Assembly: GCA_963794955.1 (NCBI GenBank)
Contig: CAWCGF010000005.1
Coordinates: 62,001 to 126,000 of the forward strand
Reading direction: 5' to 3'
DNA: 64,000 nt
DNA from: JAFDVL01 sp963794955
GTDB taxonomy: Bacteria; Acidobacteriota; Blastocatellia; RBC074
Shown: piece by piece, positions 53,631-61,746 of the stretch
Position numbering within the stretch: the stretch's first letter is position 1
Layout: each line of letters opens with the position of its first letter
The notes under the pieces: model-generated
Database searches by the model: none
What the model saw: only the letters and a program-made list of their open reading frames with translations
What the model was told of the DNA's origin: nothing
Made by a program: the position numbers and the translations under genes

Positions 53631-53726
53631 ATAGTCCTAGGCCACTTGTTATTAGTCACTGGTTACTGACTATTGATTGCTTACTTGCAATTCATCAGTG
53701 ACTAATAACAAGTGGCCTAGGACTAT
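53631..53726. repeat. Perfect 31-bp inverted repeat between coiled-coil and OmpA genes
   Basis: The arms 53631-53661 and 53696-53726 are exact reverse complements, with a 34-nt loop. The element begins inside the stop codon of the coiled-coil gene and ends 11 bp before the OmpA ATG, the same layout as the murE-murF element. TTAGTCACTGGTTACTGAC words in the arms and loop are heptamer-like. It would form a stable hairpin in the mRNA. Confidence 0.9.
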
Positions 53727-54370
53727 TTCCCCAAAAACCGTTTCGCCATTTCGCTGAACATCTGGGCAATGTCCGCACGATTCAGCTTGTCGTGCTCCAG
53801 TGTTTTGACTTCACGATTTAATGCGGAGGTCAAATCTTTGGAACGTTGCTGAATTTCATCGGCGAGCGCTTTCGATTCGTCCAGTAAGTTCTGGCGCAAT
53901 TCGTTTTGCTCCTGACTGGATTGCGTATCCAGCAGGTTGATCTTCTCATCAAGCTGTTGGGTCAACTCATGTAAATCCAGCGATAGCCCATTGATAGTCC
54001 TGGCGCGCTCTTGCTGCTCAGACTGGATGCGGTCGGCCAGATGTTGGACTTCCTGTCGTAAGTAAGCTTCCAGTGTTTCCAGCTTTTGGCGGGCTTCTTC
54101 GCGCGCTTCGGCAGTTTTGCGCAGCAGGGCTTCTTCCAGCAAAGCAAAGCGACGTTCAAATTCACGAGATTGCGCGCCAAACAAAATGTCACGAACTTTA
54201 TCCAGGCTCTCATCCGCTACCGAATTCATCTTAGGCTCTGGTAACTCCTCCACCGGGGGGGCTTTTCGCTCACTCATCTTCGCTTTACTCCTTAAATCCG
54301 CCACGGCACGACCTTTTGTGATCCCCATTTTGCGCTTCGGTTGGGGGACTGTTTTCTTCTTGCTTGGCAT
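53723..54370 (-). CDS. Coiled-coil protein of the GTPase/OmpA operon
   Basis: A 215-residue protein without signal or membrane helix. The N-terminal 60 residues are basic and proline-rich (MPSKKKTVPQPKRKMGITKG). From DKVRDILFGAQSREFERRFA to the end it is almost entirely predicted coiled coil (LLEEALLRKTAEAREEARQK, LHELTQQLDEKINLLDTQ), finishing NRADIAQMFSEMAKRFLGK. The ATG at 54370 is chosen over a TTG at 54418. First gene of the operon. A structural or scaffold partner of the OmpA protein is inference from position; the conserved VRDILFG stretch may be a docking site. Confidence 0.75.
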   Translation of the reverse strand: MPSKKKTVPQPKRKMGITKGRAVADLRSKAKMSERKAPPVEELPEPKMNSVADESLDKVRDILFGAQSREFERRFALLEEALLRKTAEAREEARQKLETLEAYLRQEVQHLADRIQSEQQERARTINGLSLDLHELTQQLDEKINLLDTQSSQEQNELRQNLLDESKALADEIQQRSKDLTSALNREVKTLEHDKLNRADIAQMFSEMAKRFLGK

Positions 54371-54521
54371 ACGAATCTGATTCCGGTGCTGCTGATTAAA
54401 GTTGCGAGGCACGAGCAATGGTGAATCCTGCGGCCTAGGAAGAAGAGGTCGTGGGTTGTTGTACTGCTGGAAAGCGCTCTTTATTTATGGTGTCGGCAAA
54501 CTGCTGTTTTTCCGCGTGACG

Positions 54522-54857
54522 CTACTCTTCGTACATGTACCGAATACCGGTCTTGCGCAAAAACAATTTTGGCCCACCAGTCGCAGGCCCCAGACTGAAC
54601 ACATCGCGGTCATAGTAGCGGACAATACCGCGCAACGTTTCGCCTGAACTGAGCACAACCACGACGGGCGTTTCCCGATCCACCAGTTCCTTCAAATAGG
54701 CCGTTTCCATGCCTGTTTCTTCGTAATTAACCGGCTTCGGAGCAGGTGGTGGTTTAGGAGCGCGATGCGTGTTTTTCTTTTTACCAGTCTTGTAGGACTT
54801 CTTTTTTGATGGAGGACCTGGTCTTGAACCAAAACGAGATTTTGTGAAATTAGCCAT
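54522..54857 (-). CDS. Hfq-like Sm-domain protein (second copy)
   Basis: A 111-residue protein whose C-terminal half matches the Hfq/Sm pattern: METAYLKELVDRETPVVVVL, then SSGETLRGIVRYYDRDVFSL (Sm1) and GPKLFLRKTGIRYMYEE (Sm2 region). It shares ETLxGxIxxYDxxxxxL, GPxLxLxK and IxYxY with the first copy at 37811. The KH pair of Hfq is KT here. The N-terminal 45 residues are Lys/Pro-rich (KKKSYKTGKKKNTHRAPKPP), a likely RNA-binding tail. GAGG precedes ATG 54857. It has its own possible promoter at 55013 and lies between the TPR lipoprotein and the coiled-coil gene. Confidence 0.72.
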   Translation of the reverse strand: MANFTKSRFGSRPGPPSKKKSYKTGKKKNTHRAPKPPPAPKPVNYEETGMETAYLKELVDRETPVVVVLSSGETLRGIVRYYDRDVFSLGPATGGPKLFLRKTGIRYMYEE

Positions 54858-55012
54858 GCAACCTCATTCGCGCAGATAAAATTTACTCCGAGCCTTGCGC
54901 TTGGGTGAGAGTGGAAGCCAGCCAAAGCCAGGCTTCGATTTGACGTGGACAGCGTCACGACCAATTATCGGTGTGGCGTGCAAACCTTTGTCGGTAGAAC
55001 GATTGCAATGCT

Positions 55013-55041
55013 ACTTTATTGACTGGCTGGCAAGTTGGCAA
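55013..55041 (-). promoter_or_regulatory. Possible promoter of the second Hfq-like gene
   Basis: On the minus strand, TTGCCA (55036-55041), a 17-bp spacer and TAAAGT (55013-55018), about 155 bp before the start of the Hfq-like gene. Moderate match only. Confidence 0.4.
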
Positions 55042-55050
55042 GTCGTTTGG

Positions 55051-55974
55051 TTATTTTTTTTCTTCCGGCGTAGGCACAGGTTGGATGAGCCTGCGCGTCC
55101 GTTGCCGTTCGCGAATGCCCTCAATTCTTTTTTGCAGATACCCAGGGTCTTTCGGATCGCTTTCGGTATGCTCTAAAATCTCTACCGCTTTGTCGTAATT
55201 GACCATCCCTTCATAGCAATCGGCCAACCGCTCGCGGGCTTGCCGCCGAATGATCGGGTCCTTCGTATTTTGATCTACGGCTTGATAGGCAGGAATGGCT
55301 TCTTCAAAACTCCCGCGCACATACCGCACGCCGCCGATACGCAAGTAGGCTTTCTCCGCTAGTTCGTCATACGGAGCGTCTTTGACGACTTTCTGATATT
55401 CGACCAAGGCCTGACTCTGGTCATAGTCGTTATACAAATCGGCGATGGCCAAGCGGACATTGCGGCGCTCCGGCGAATCAGGAAAAGCGATAAGCAGGCT
55501 TTCGTATTCACTAATAGCCTCGCGCGGTTTTTTCACCAGTTCAAAGCATTCGGCCAGATGATGATAGGCTTGTTCCCGTTTAGGGAAGCGCGGAAAATCT
55601 TCGATCAGCCGGATGTAATGCTCTGCCGCGCGATCATATTGCTTCAGATTCAGGTAATAAATCTCCGCTACTTCAAAGTGAACATTGGCCGCCTGCTCCG
55701 GTGTAGTCGCGCCTTTTAAAAACTCTTCGTAATGCGTGACTGCCGTTTGGTAGTCACTCCGATCCCAAGCCGCTTGCGCCTGATTTAGCAGAGTCCCGCG
55801 CGAACGACAGCCCAACCCCGAAAGCAAAAGGCAAAAGGCAAAGAGCAAAAGGCAAAAGTGAGAGGAAGAGCGCGGCTCCACTTTTGACAAAAGAAAAAAA
55901 CAAAGTACCGACCTTTTGCCTGTTGTCTGTTGTCTGTTGCCTATTGCTTTTAAGCCTACCTCTTTTGCCTTCAT
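55051..55974 (-). CDS. TPR lipoprotein with repeat-encoded signal peptide
   Basis: A 307-residue exported TPR protein of the BamD/YbgF-like type. ATG 55974 overlaps the gyrA stop (ATGA). The first 50 residues, up to HFCLLLFAFCLLLSGLGC, come from repeat element copy B; GLGC is an imperfect lipobox. The mature part has six to seven TPR units: TLLNQAQAAWDRSDYQTAVT, YLNLKQYDRAAEHYIRLIED, EQAYHHLAECFELVKKPREA, AYLRIGGVRYVRGSFEEAIP, RERLADCYEGMVNYDKAVEI. The end is charged (RLIQPVPTPEEKK). Possible roles include outer-membrane assembly or envelope scaffolding; BamD itself is not proven. Downstream lies the second Hfq-like gene. Confidence 0.82.
   Translation of the reverse strand: MKAKEVGLKAIGNRQQTTGKRSVLCFFLLSKVEPRSSSHFCLLLFAFCLLLSGLGCRSRGTLLNQAQAAWDRSDYQTAVTHYEEFLKGATTPEQAANVHFEVAEIYYLNLKQYDRAAEHYIRLIEDFPRFPKREQAYHHLAECFELVKKPREAISEYESLLIAFPDSPERRNVRLAIADLYNDYDQSQALVEYQKVVKDAPYDELAEKAYLRIGGVRYVRGSFEEAIPAYQAVDQNTKDPIIRRQARERLADCYEGMVNYDKAVEILEHTESDPKDPGYLQKRIEGIRERQRTRRLIQPVPTPEEKK
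55822..55974 (-). repeat. Repeat element encoding a lipoprotein signal peptide (copy B)
   Basis: About 150 bp, related to copy A at 49195. Both begin at an ATGA overlap with the previous gene's stop, both have CCTTTTGCC and poly-A words (AAAGAAAAAA) in the middle, and both end in the same GCAAAAG/GGCAAAA array encoding HFCLLLFAFCLLL. Copy B also holds TGTTGTC heptamers. The two host genes (comEA, TPR lipoprotein) are unrelated after the element. Confidence 0.8.
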
Positions 55975-58433
55975 TTGATCTCTTCGATTGGCTCGGTCTG
56001 ATTTTCCACTAGCGAAGCGCTCGCCACCAAATCACCGCTGGAAGTATCAATCAGCTTGACGCCCTGTGCGCTGCGACCAGTTTCCCGGATGGTGTCAGCT
56101 TCGATGCGAATGAGTTTGCCATTTTCGGTGATAATCAATACCTCACTGTCTTTATTGACGGGCATGACGGCGATAACTTTGCCAATCTTATCGGTAGTCT
56201 TCATGTTGATGACGCCCTTACCGCCGCGTCCTGTTACACGGTATTCGTTAATGGCGGTTTGTTTGCCGAAGCCGTTGGAACTAATGCTCAACATCTGCTC
56301 ATCGCCGCTGACCGCACAGACGCTGATAACATAATCGTCTTCGCGCAATGTGATGCCGCGTACGCCACGCGCCTGCCGTCCCATATCGCGGACTTCGTCT
56401 TCTTCAAAGCAGATGGCTTGGCCTTCGTGCGTGGCGAGGAAGATTTTCTTCTGCCCATCGGTCATTTCAATTGCGATCAATTCATCGTCATCATCTACGC
56501 CCATGGCAATAATGCCGTTGGCGCGAATGTTGGCGAAATCGGACAGCTCCGTTTTCTTAATCACGCCTTTGCGCGACACCATCACGACGAATTGCCCCTG
56601 CGCGAATTCACGAATCGGAAAGACGCCGGCCACTTTCTCGCTCGAAGGCAGGTTCACCAGATTCACCAGCGCCTTGCCTTTGCCTGCCGCCAGCGAATCA
56701 GGAATTTCATGCACCTTGATCTTGTAGACCTGCCCTTTGGCCGTGAAAATCATGATGTAGCTATGCGTCGAGGCGACGAACAAATGCGAAACAAGGTCTT
56801 CAGATTTTGTGCTCATGCCGCGGCGACCGGTGCCACCTCGACGCTGCGCACGATACGTCGTGAGCGCCGTCCGTTTCACATAGCCGGAATGCGTGAGCGT
56901 AATGACCACATCTTCGTCGGCAATCAAGTCTTCTAAGGTGAGTTCCACACTGCTGTCTACGATTTGGGTGCGCCGCTCGTCAGCATAATCCTTTTGCACC
57001 GCGCGCAACTCTTTGATGATGACATTTCTGAGCGTGCGGTCATTGTTGAGAATCTCTTCAAGTTCGGCAATCACTTTGATGATCTCTTCGTATTCATCAA
57101 TGATTTTTTGCCGTTCGAGCGCTGCCAAACGACGTAGCTGCATATCGAGAATGGCTTGCGCCTGCAACTCAGAAAAGCCGAATTGTGAGATCAATCCCTG
57201 CTTGGCTTCGTCGGTTGCCCTGGAAGCTCGAATGTGCCTGATGATCGCGTCAATCAAATCAATGGCTTTCTTCAAGCCTTCCAAAATATGGGCGCGCGCA
57301 CGAGCTTTCTTCAGCTCATACATCGTGCGATTGCGCACGACTTCGCGCCGGAAGGTGAGGAACTCACTGAGTGTGTCGAGCAAATTCAGGACTTTCGGCT
57401 GCCCATTGACGATGGACAGATTAATCATCCCAAACGAGATTTGCATTTGCGTCAGTTTGTAAAGCTTGTTGAGGATAATCTGCGGGACGGCATCACGCTT
57501 CAGTTCAACCACAACGCGCACTTTCTTTTGCGCCGCCGATTCGCGGTCGGTTTCGTCGCGGACTTCGGAAATACCTTCGAGGCGCTTTTCATTGACCAGG
57601 TCGGCAATCGTTTCAATGAGCTTGGCTTTGTTGACCTGAAAAGGAATTTCGGTGATGACAATCGCATCTCGTTCCGAAGCGCCACGCCCAACCTTGTCAA
57701 TCGCTGCGCGCGCGCGCAGTTGCATCACACCGCGCCCGGTTTCGTACGCCTGCTTGATGCCTTCTCGTCCATAAATGAATCCGCCCGTCGGAAAATCCGG
57801 ACCGGGAATATGCTTCATTAAGTCCGCAATCGTCATCGTCGGGTTTTGCAGTAGTTGAATCGTGGCTTCGATAATTTCATTCAAGTTGTGCGGCGGGATT
57901 TTCGTTGCCATGCCGACGGCAATACCTTCCGAGCCATTTAGCAAGAGGTTCGGCACGCGCGTGGGCAACACTGATGGCTCGGTGCGCGAATCATCGTAGT
58001 TCGGGACAAATTTGACCGTTTCTTTTTCAATGTCAGCCAGCAACTCCATTGCTACACGCGTGAGACGTGCTTCAGTGTAGCGATAGGCCGCCGCGTTGTC
58101 CTCAGTCGAGCCCCAATTCCCTTGCCCATCAATCAAGGGATAGCGCAAGGAAAAATCCTGTGCCATGCGTACCATTGAATCATAGACCGCCGTATCACCG
58201 TGCGGGTGATAGGCACCGAGCACATTACCAACCACGTTGGCAGATTTCTTATACGGCTTGCCGGGCACCAGGCCGCTTTCGTTCATTGAGTATAGGATGC
58301 GGCGATGCACCGGCTTCAGACCATCACGAACATCCGGCAACGCGCGTCCGATGATGACCGACATGGCGTAGTCCAAATAACTACGCCGCATTTCATCTTC
58401 AATGTTGATTTCAAATTTTTGCAGAGTCTCCAT
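55971..58433 (-). CDS. gyrA: DNA gyrase subunit A
   Basis: ATP-dependent type II topoisomerase subunit that cuts and rejoins DNA to add negative supercoils, with GyrB. ATG 58433 (METLQKFEINIEDEMRRSYL) is preceded by AAGGA; the 820-residue product is full length. The active-site tyrosine is in RYTEARL (Tyr119). The quinolone region reads HPHGDTAVYDSMVRMA, with Thr at the E. coli Ser83 position. The GyrA box QRRGGTG, needed for DNA wrapping, shows this is GyrA rather than ParC. Six blade-like repeats follow, ending with an acidic tail. gyrB is not adjacent. Its stop overlaps the next gene. Confidence 0.97.
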   Translation of the reverse strand: METLQKFEINIEDEMRRSYLDYAMSVIIGRALPDVRDGLKPVHRRILYSMNESGLVPGKPYKKSANVVGNVLGAYHPHGDTAVYDSMVRMAQDFSLRYPLIDGQGNWGSTEDNAAAYRYTEARLTRVAMELLADIEKETVKFVPNYDDSRTEPSVLPTRVPNLLLNGSEGIAVGMATKIPPHNLNEIIEATIQLLQNPTMTIADLMKHIPGPDFPTGGFIYGREGIKQAYETGRGVMQLRARAAIDKVGRGASERDAIVITEIPFQVNKAKLIETIADLVNEKRLEGISEVRDETDRESAAQKKVRVVVELKRDAVPQIILNKLYKLTQMQISFGMINLSIVNGQPKVLNLLDTLSEFLTFRREVVRNRTMYELKKARARAHILEGLKKAIDLIDAIIRHIRASRATDEAKQGLISQFGFSELQAQAILDMQLRRLAALERQKIIDEYEEIIKVIAELEEILNNDRTLRNVIIKELRAVQKDYADERRTQIVDSSVELTLEDLIADEDVVITLTHSGYVKRTALTTYRAQRRGGTGRRGMSTKSEDLVSHLFVASTHSYIMIFTAKGQVYKIKVHEIPDSLAAGKGKALVNLVNLPSSEKVAGVFPIREFAQGQFVVMVSRKGVIKKTELSDFANIRANGIIAMGVDDDDELIAIEMTDGQKKIFLATHEGQAICFEEDEVRDMGRQARGVRGITLREDDYVISVCAVSGDEQMLSISSNGFGKQTAINEYRVTGRGGKGVINMKTTDKIGKVIAVMPVNKDSEVLIITENGKLIRIEADTIRETGRSAQGVKLIDTSSGDLVASASLVENQTEPIEEIK

Positions 58434-58538
58434 TAACCATTCCTTCTGGGAGGTATAACTCGTCCCCCAAGAGATAATTTTCGTGTCCCGCTGGTAAGAG
58501 CAGATTGGCTGGCGAAATGCCTGGTAAAATAAGCCCAA

Positions 58539-58567
58539 ATTATACTTTGTACGGGGGTTAGGAACAA
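58539..58567 (-). promoter_or_regulatory. gyrA promoter
   Basis: On the minus strand, TTGTTC (58562-58567), a 17-bp spacer and a perfect TATAAT (58539-58544), about 105 bp before the gyrA ATG. The weak -35 and strong -10 are like those of many gyrA promoters, which respond to supercoiling. Confidence 0.7.
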
Positions 58568-58686
58568 GTTGTCGAGCGGCGCTTTTTGCCAATTATTGCT
58601 TGCAGTTGAAGGAAAAATAAATAACGATATGGCTCGGCGGAAAGCCCCAGTTAACAACCGATCTACCGAAAGAGAATTTGCCGCAC

Positions 58687-59634
58687 ATGAAAGCCCAAGA
58701 AATTTGTCTGCCGAGCACCACGAAAACGGAAGCACACGCCCCAAACCCGCTGCCTATTACCAAGTATTTCACGCAACAATCCGCCCGCGTGGAGCGCTGG
58801 CTTGATTGCTTGCTGCCGGCTGCTAATGCAGTGCCAACCACGATTCACGAAGCGATGCGATACAGCATATTCGCAGGAGGAAAACGGCTGCGACCGACTT
58901 TGGTTATTGCGACAGGCGAGGTTTTCGAGACGGAGGAACAAGTCTTATTGCCCGCCGCTTGTGCGCTGGAAATGATTCATACTTACTCGCTTATCCACGA
59001 TGATTTACCGGCAATGGACAATGACGAGTTGCGGCGCGGACAACCGACAAATCACAAGGTTTACGGCGAAGCAATGGCGATTCTGGCGGGCGATGCCTTG
59101 TTGACGCAGGCGTTTATCACCCTGGCGCAGATGAAGGGAATCGCTGCCGAGCGCCAAGTTCGGGTCATTGCTGAAATAGCCGGGGCAGCGGGCACGGTGC
59201 AGGCCTTGATTGGCGGGCAAGTGCTTGACATTCAAAACGAGGGCAGAGCGGTGACGGCGGAAGGATTAAATGCGATTCATCGCGCAAAAACGGGCGCGTT
59301 AATTCGCTGTTGCGTACGCGTTGGAGCCATCATCGGCGGTGCAAGTGACAGCGAATTGCAGCTTTTCACTGAGTATGCAGAAAAGGTCGGCTTGGCCTTT
59401 CAAGTGGCAGATGATGTGCTGGATGCGACCGCCACGAGCGCCGAACTCGGCAAGACCGCAGGCAAGGACGAAGCTTCGCAAAAAGCGACGTACGTGGCGC
59501 TCTACGGGATCGAAAATGCGCGTCAGCATGCCGCACAGCTTTGCCAGGAAGCTATCGCCGCCATTCGGCAAACCGGACGCGCGACAGGACGATTGGAGCA
59601 GATTGCCCGTTTTATCGTCGAACGAAAATCCTAA
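58687..59634 (+). CDS. ispA: Polyprenyl (farnesyl/geranylgeranyl) diphosphate synthase
   Basis: Trans-isoprenyl diphosphate synthase that condenses isopentenyl diphosphate with allylic diphosphates. ATG 58687 gives 315 residues. FAGGKRLRPTLVIATGEVF, the first aspartate motif in HDDLPAMDND, GDALLTQAFITLA, GGQVLDIQNEG, HRAKTGALIRCCVRVGAIIG and the second aspartate motif in FQVADDVLD are all present. The residues before the first motif fit a short-chain (C15-C20) product, but chain length is not certain. dxs, often adjacent, is absent. It ends overlapping the convergent helical-repeat gene. Confidence 0.94.
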   Translation: MKAQEICLPSTTKTEAHAPNPLPITKYFTQQSARVERWLDCLLPAANAVPTTIHEAMRYSIFAGGKRLRPTLVIATGEVFETEEQVLLPAACALEMIHTYSLIHDDLPAMDNDELRRGQPTNHKVYGEAMAILAGDALLTQAFITLAQMKGIAAERQVRVIAEIAGAAGTVQALIGGQVLDIQNEGRAVTAEGLNAIHRAKTGALIRCCVRVGAIIGGASDSELQLFTEYAEKVGLAFQVADDVLDATATSAELGKTAGKDEASQKATYVALYGIENARQHAAQLCQEAIAAIRQTGRATGRLEQIARFIVERKS

Positions 59635-60857
59635 ATTTTCTTTGCCGCTACTAACCGCGCTGCCTGTTTGCGCAGCACATCCGGCACGTTGCGATTGCTC
59701 GTCAGCGCCTTCAGGTCTTTTGGAAACAGACGATTCAGCAACGGCAACCCAGTGGCGACGGGCGTGCGCGCGTTGCGCACCAGATTGTGGATAATCGGAT
59801 AGCTTCTGATCCATTGACGGTTGAGGGAAATCAAGCGCAAGGCTTCTTCAGGTAATGTCTTCATCGCGGAGATAGCTTCAACCTCAGATTCGGTAATGCG
59901 CGGGTTGCCGAGCACGCCAAGAATCACGGTCTTGTTAGAGTCGCGGCGGAGAATGTTACGCGCTTCCCGATTGCCTTTGATCGCAAGCTGAACGCGCGCC
60001 TTAGTACTCATTCGCGCAATGATCTGCATAACCGTCAACCGATCTGGTGTTGCGTCTTCGCCATCGGCTTTCATCTGACTAATGAGTTCATTAACGAGTT
60101 GCTGTGATTCCGCATCGGCATGCAATTCTGCTGCAGGCGCAGCTTGCATGCGTTGCATTTCATCCCGAATCGCTTTGAGGAATTCCGGCCCCATTTTCGG
60201 ATCGTCTTCCGTAGCCAGTGCAGTTTCCAGCTTTAAGTCTTCAGTGGGAATATCTTCGTCAATTAAATCCAGGAGCGCATCTTCAACGTAGCCCAAGCCC
60301 AGCGCGGCAGAAGCCGCTGACGCACGGGCGCGGCGTTCTTCTTCAATGCGTTTCGCGCCCAATTCTTTCTCAAAAAACTCGACTCGAACTTCAGTCGCAC
60401 GGCGCACGGCTTCGGGTGTGCTGGCGCGATTATCAAGTAACGCGCTGATAATGGCAGAATGGCGAATCATGCGCTCTTGATTGATGGCGATCAGTTCCAG
60501 CACAGAAGACTCTTTATGCCAACGCGCCAACTCCGTAATCCCTTGATCCGGTGTCGCATCATTCAAAATCATCGCTTCATACATTGCGGGCTTGCCCCCG
60601 CGCCAGGAGCAAAGATACTGCAATACATCCGGCGGCGTTTCCTTCCGCGAAACGACTTGCTTCAGGCGCTCCGGGTCAAATTCACTCAGCGATTTGGCAG
60701 CCGTCGAACGAAGCTCTGCATCTGCATCCTGGCTGAGTACCACTAGAACTTCGAGTAAGTCTTCTGGCGGCAATGGTAAGGCCGCACGCGCAGCAGCCAT
60801 TTTAGCGGGCGCGGGCGCTGTTCCACTGCGAATAGCTGTAACAACTGGACTAGGCAT
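59631..60857 (-). CDS. Helical-repeat (HEAT-like) hypothetical protein
   Basis: A 408-residue soluble protein starting MPSPVVTAIRSGTAPAPAKM at ATG 60857. It is nearly all helical: LLEVLVVLSQDADAELRSTA and KTVILGVLGNPRITESEVEA look like degenerate HEAT-type pairs, as in other Acidobacterial proteins of unknown role. The middle has an acidic stretch (DLIDEDIPTEDLKLETALAT) and a charged linker (MQRMQAAPAAELHADAESQ). The end LTSNRNVPDVLRKQAARLVA is basic. No enzyme motif. It is convergent with ispA, sharing 4 bp, and downstream of the GNAT gene on the same strand. Confidence 0.68.
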   Translation of the reverse strand: MPSPVVTAIRSGTAPAPAKMAAARAALPLPPEDLLEVLVVLSQDADAELRSTAAKSLSEFDPERLKQVVSRKETPPDVLQYLCSWRGGKPAMYEAMILNDATPDQGITELARWHKESSVLELIAINQERMIRHSAIISALLDNRASTPEAVRRATEVRVEFFEKELGAKRIEEERRARASAASAALGLGYVEDALLDLIDEDIPTEDLKLETALATEDDPKMGPEFLKAIRDEMQRMQAAPAAELHADAESQQLVNELISQMKADGEDATPDRLTVMQIIARMSTKARVQLAIKGNREARNILRRDSNKTVILGVLGNPRITESEVEAISAMKTLPEEALRLISLNRQWIRSYPIIHNLVRNARTPVATGLPLLNRLFPKDLKALTSNRNVPDVLRKQAARLVAAKKI

Positions 60858-60968
60858 AAAATACCCTGGGAAAAGGAATGGGGGGATTCAGGTGTTGCGC
60901 AAATTAGTAATTTGCGCCCGTCACAACAAGAGGTCGCGGGGGAAACAAGAGCAAACCAGCAAATTGCG

Positions 60969-61746
60969 CTACATTTTCGGGTCTGGGTAAAACAAATACT
61001 GACTTGGTGTGTCAGCCGTACCGCGAGCAAAACCAGCGCAGTACAGGCCTGCGCCCAGATGCTGGGCAAAAGCCGCCCGGATTTTGTGCTGCCACTTGCG
61101 CGCTTCTTCCAGACTGTGTTTTTTCATCTGTTCAATATCAAACGGCACTTCGATAGTAGCAGTTGAGACGAGCGGGTTTTCGGGTTTTCCCGTATTGTCC
61201 GCGATGGCGCTGACCTGCGGCGAATTCACCCACCATTCAATCAGCAATCGGTCGGTGTCCAATCCGCGATGCAAGATGCTCGTACTATAATTGCCGTAGT
61301 AGTCCACTTTGTATTGGCGCACGACACCGCCTAGCTTCACGATATTCAGATACGCATTCCGCGATTGGAGCGGATCAAACGTCCAAACCATTAACGCTAC
61401 GCCGCGTGTCAAGGCTCGTTGCCGTTGCGCGAACTTGAGCTTCATGCCAATGCCGGAGTTGTGCAGTTCCGGTGTAACCGCCAGCATTTGCGAATAGTAA
61501 AAAGGCGTGCGCGTTTCGTCAAAAGCCGCGAGCGCGTGAGCAAATCCGAGCAACTCTACCATCGCTTTCTGCAAAAGCGCCGAGGGTGAAACCGCCGTTA
61601 TTGCGCGTGATAACAAAGGAGCGGAGCGGCGTGATGTCCAAATCAGAGAATTGCCAGACGTCGCGCTGCATCTGGATGCAGGCCGCGAAGTCGGCAAAAC
61701 TTTCACAATCGCGAATTCGGTAGGTTGGAGTCGAGTCAGGCAACAT
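60969..61746 (-). CDS. GNAT-family acetyltransferase, with +1 frameshift
   Basis: Probable acetyl-CoA-dependent acyltransferase. From ATG 61746 the N-terminus reads MLPDSTPTYRIRDCESFADF, VWQFSDLDITPLRSFVITRN, GGFTLGAFAESDGRV. Then the frame is lost; the next phase gives GFAHALAAFDETRTPFYYSQ, MLAVTPELHNSGIGMKLKFA (acetyl-CoA loop region) and NAYLNIVKLGGVVRQYKVDY. One extra base near 61546-61552 explains the break. Joined length is about 258 residues, in line with relatives. The long C-terminal part (VSAIADNTGKPENPLVSTA) is typical of this Acidobacterial/Actinobacterial subgroup. Substrate unknown. Confidence 0.78.

Noticed and set aside
54481..54530. Possible promoter between the second Hfq-like gene and the coiled-coil gene
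   Set aside because: No -35/-10 pair with good spacing could be found, although some promoter for the coiled-coil operon is expected here.
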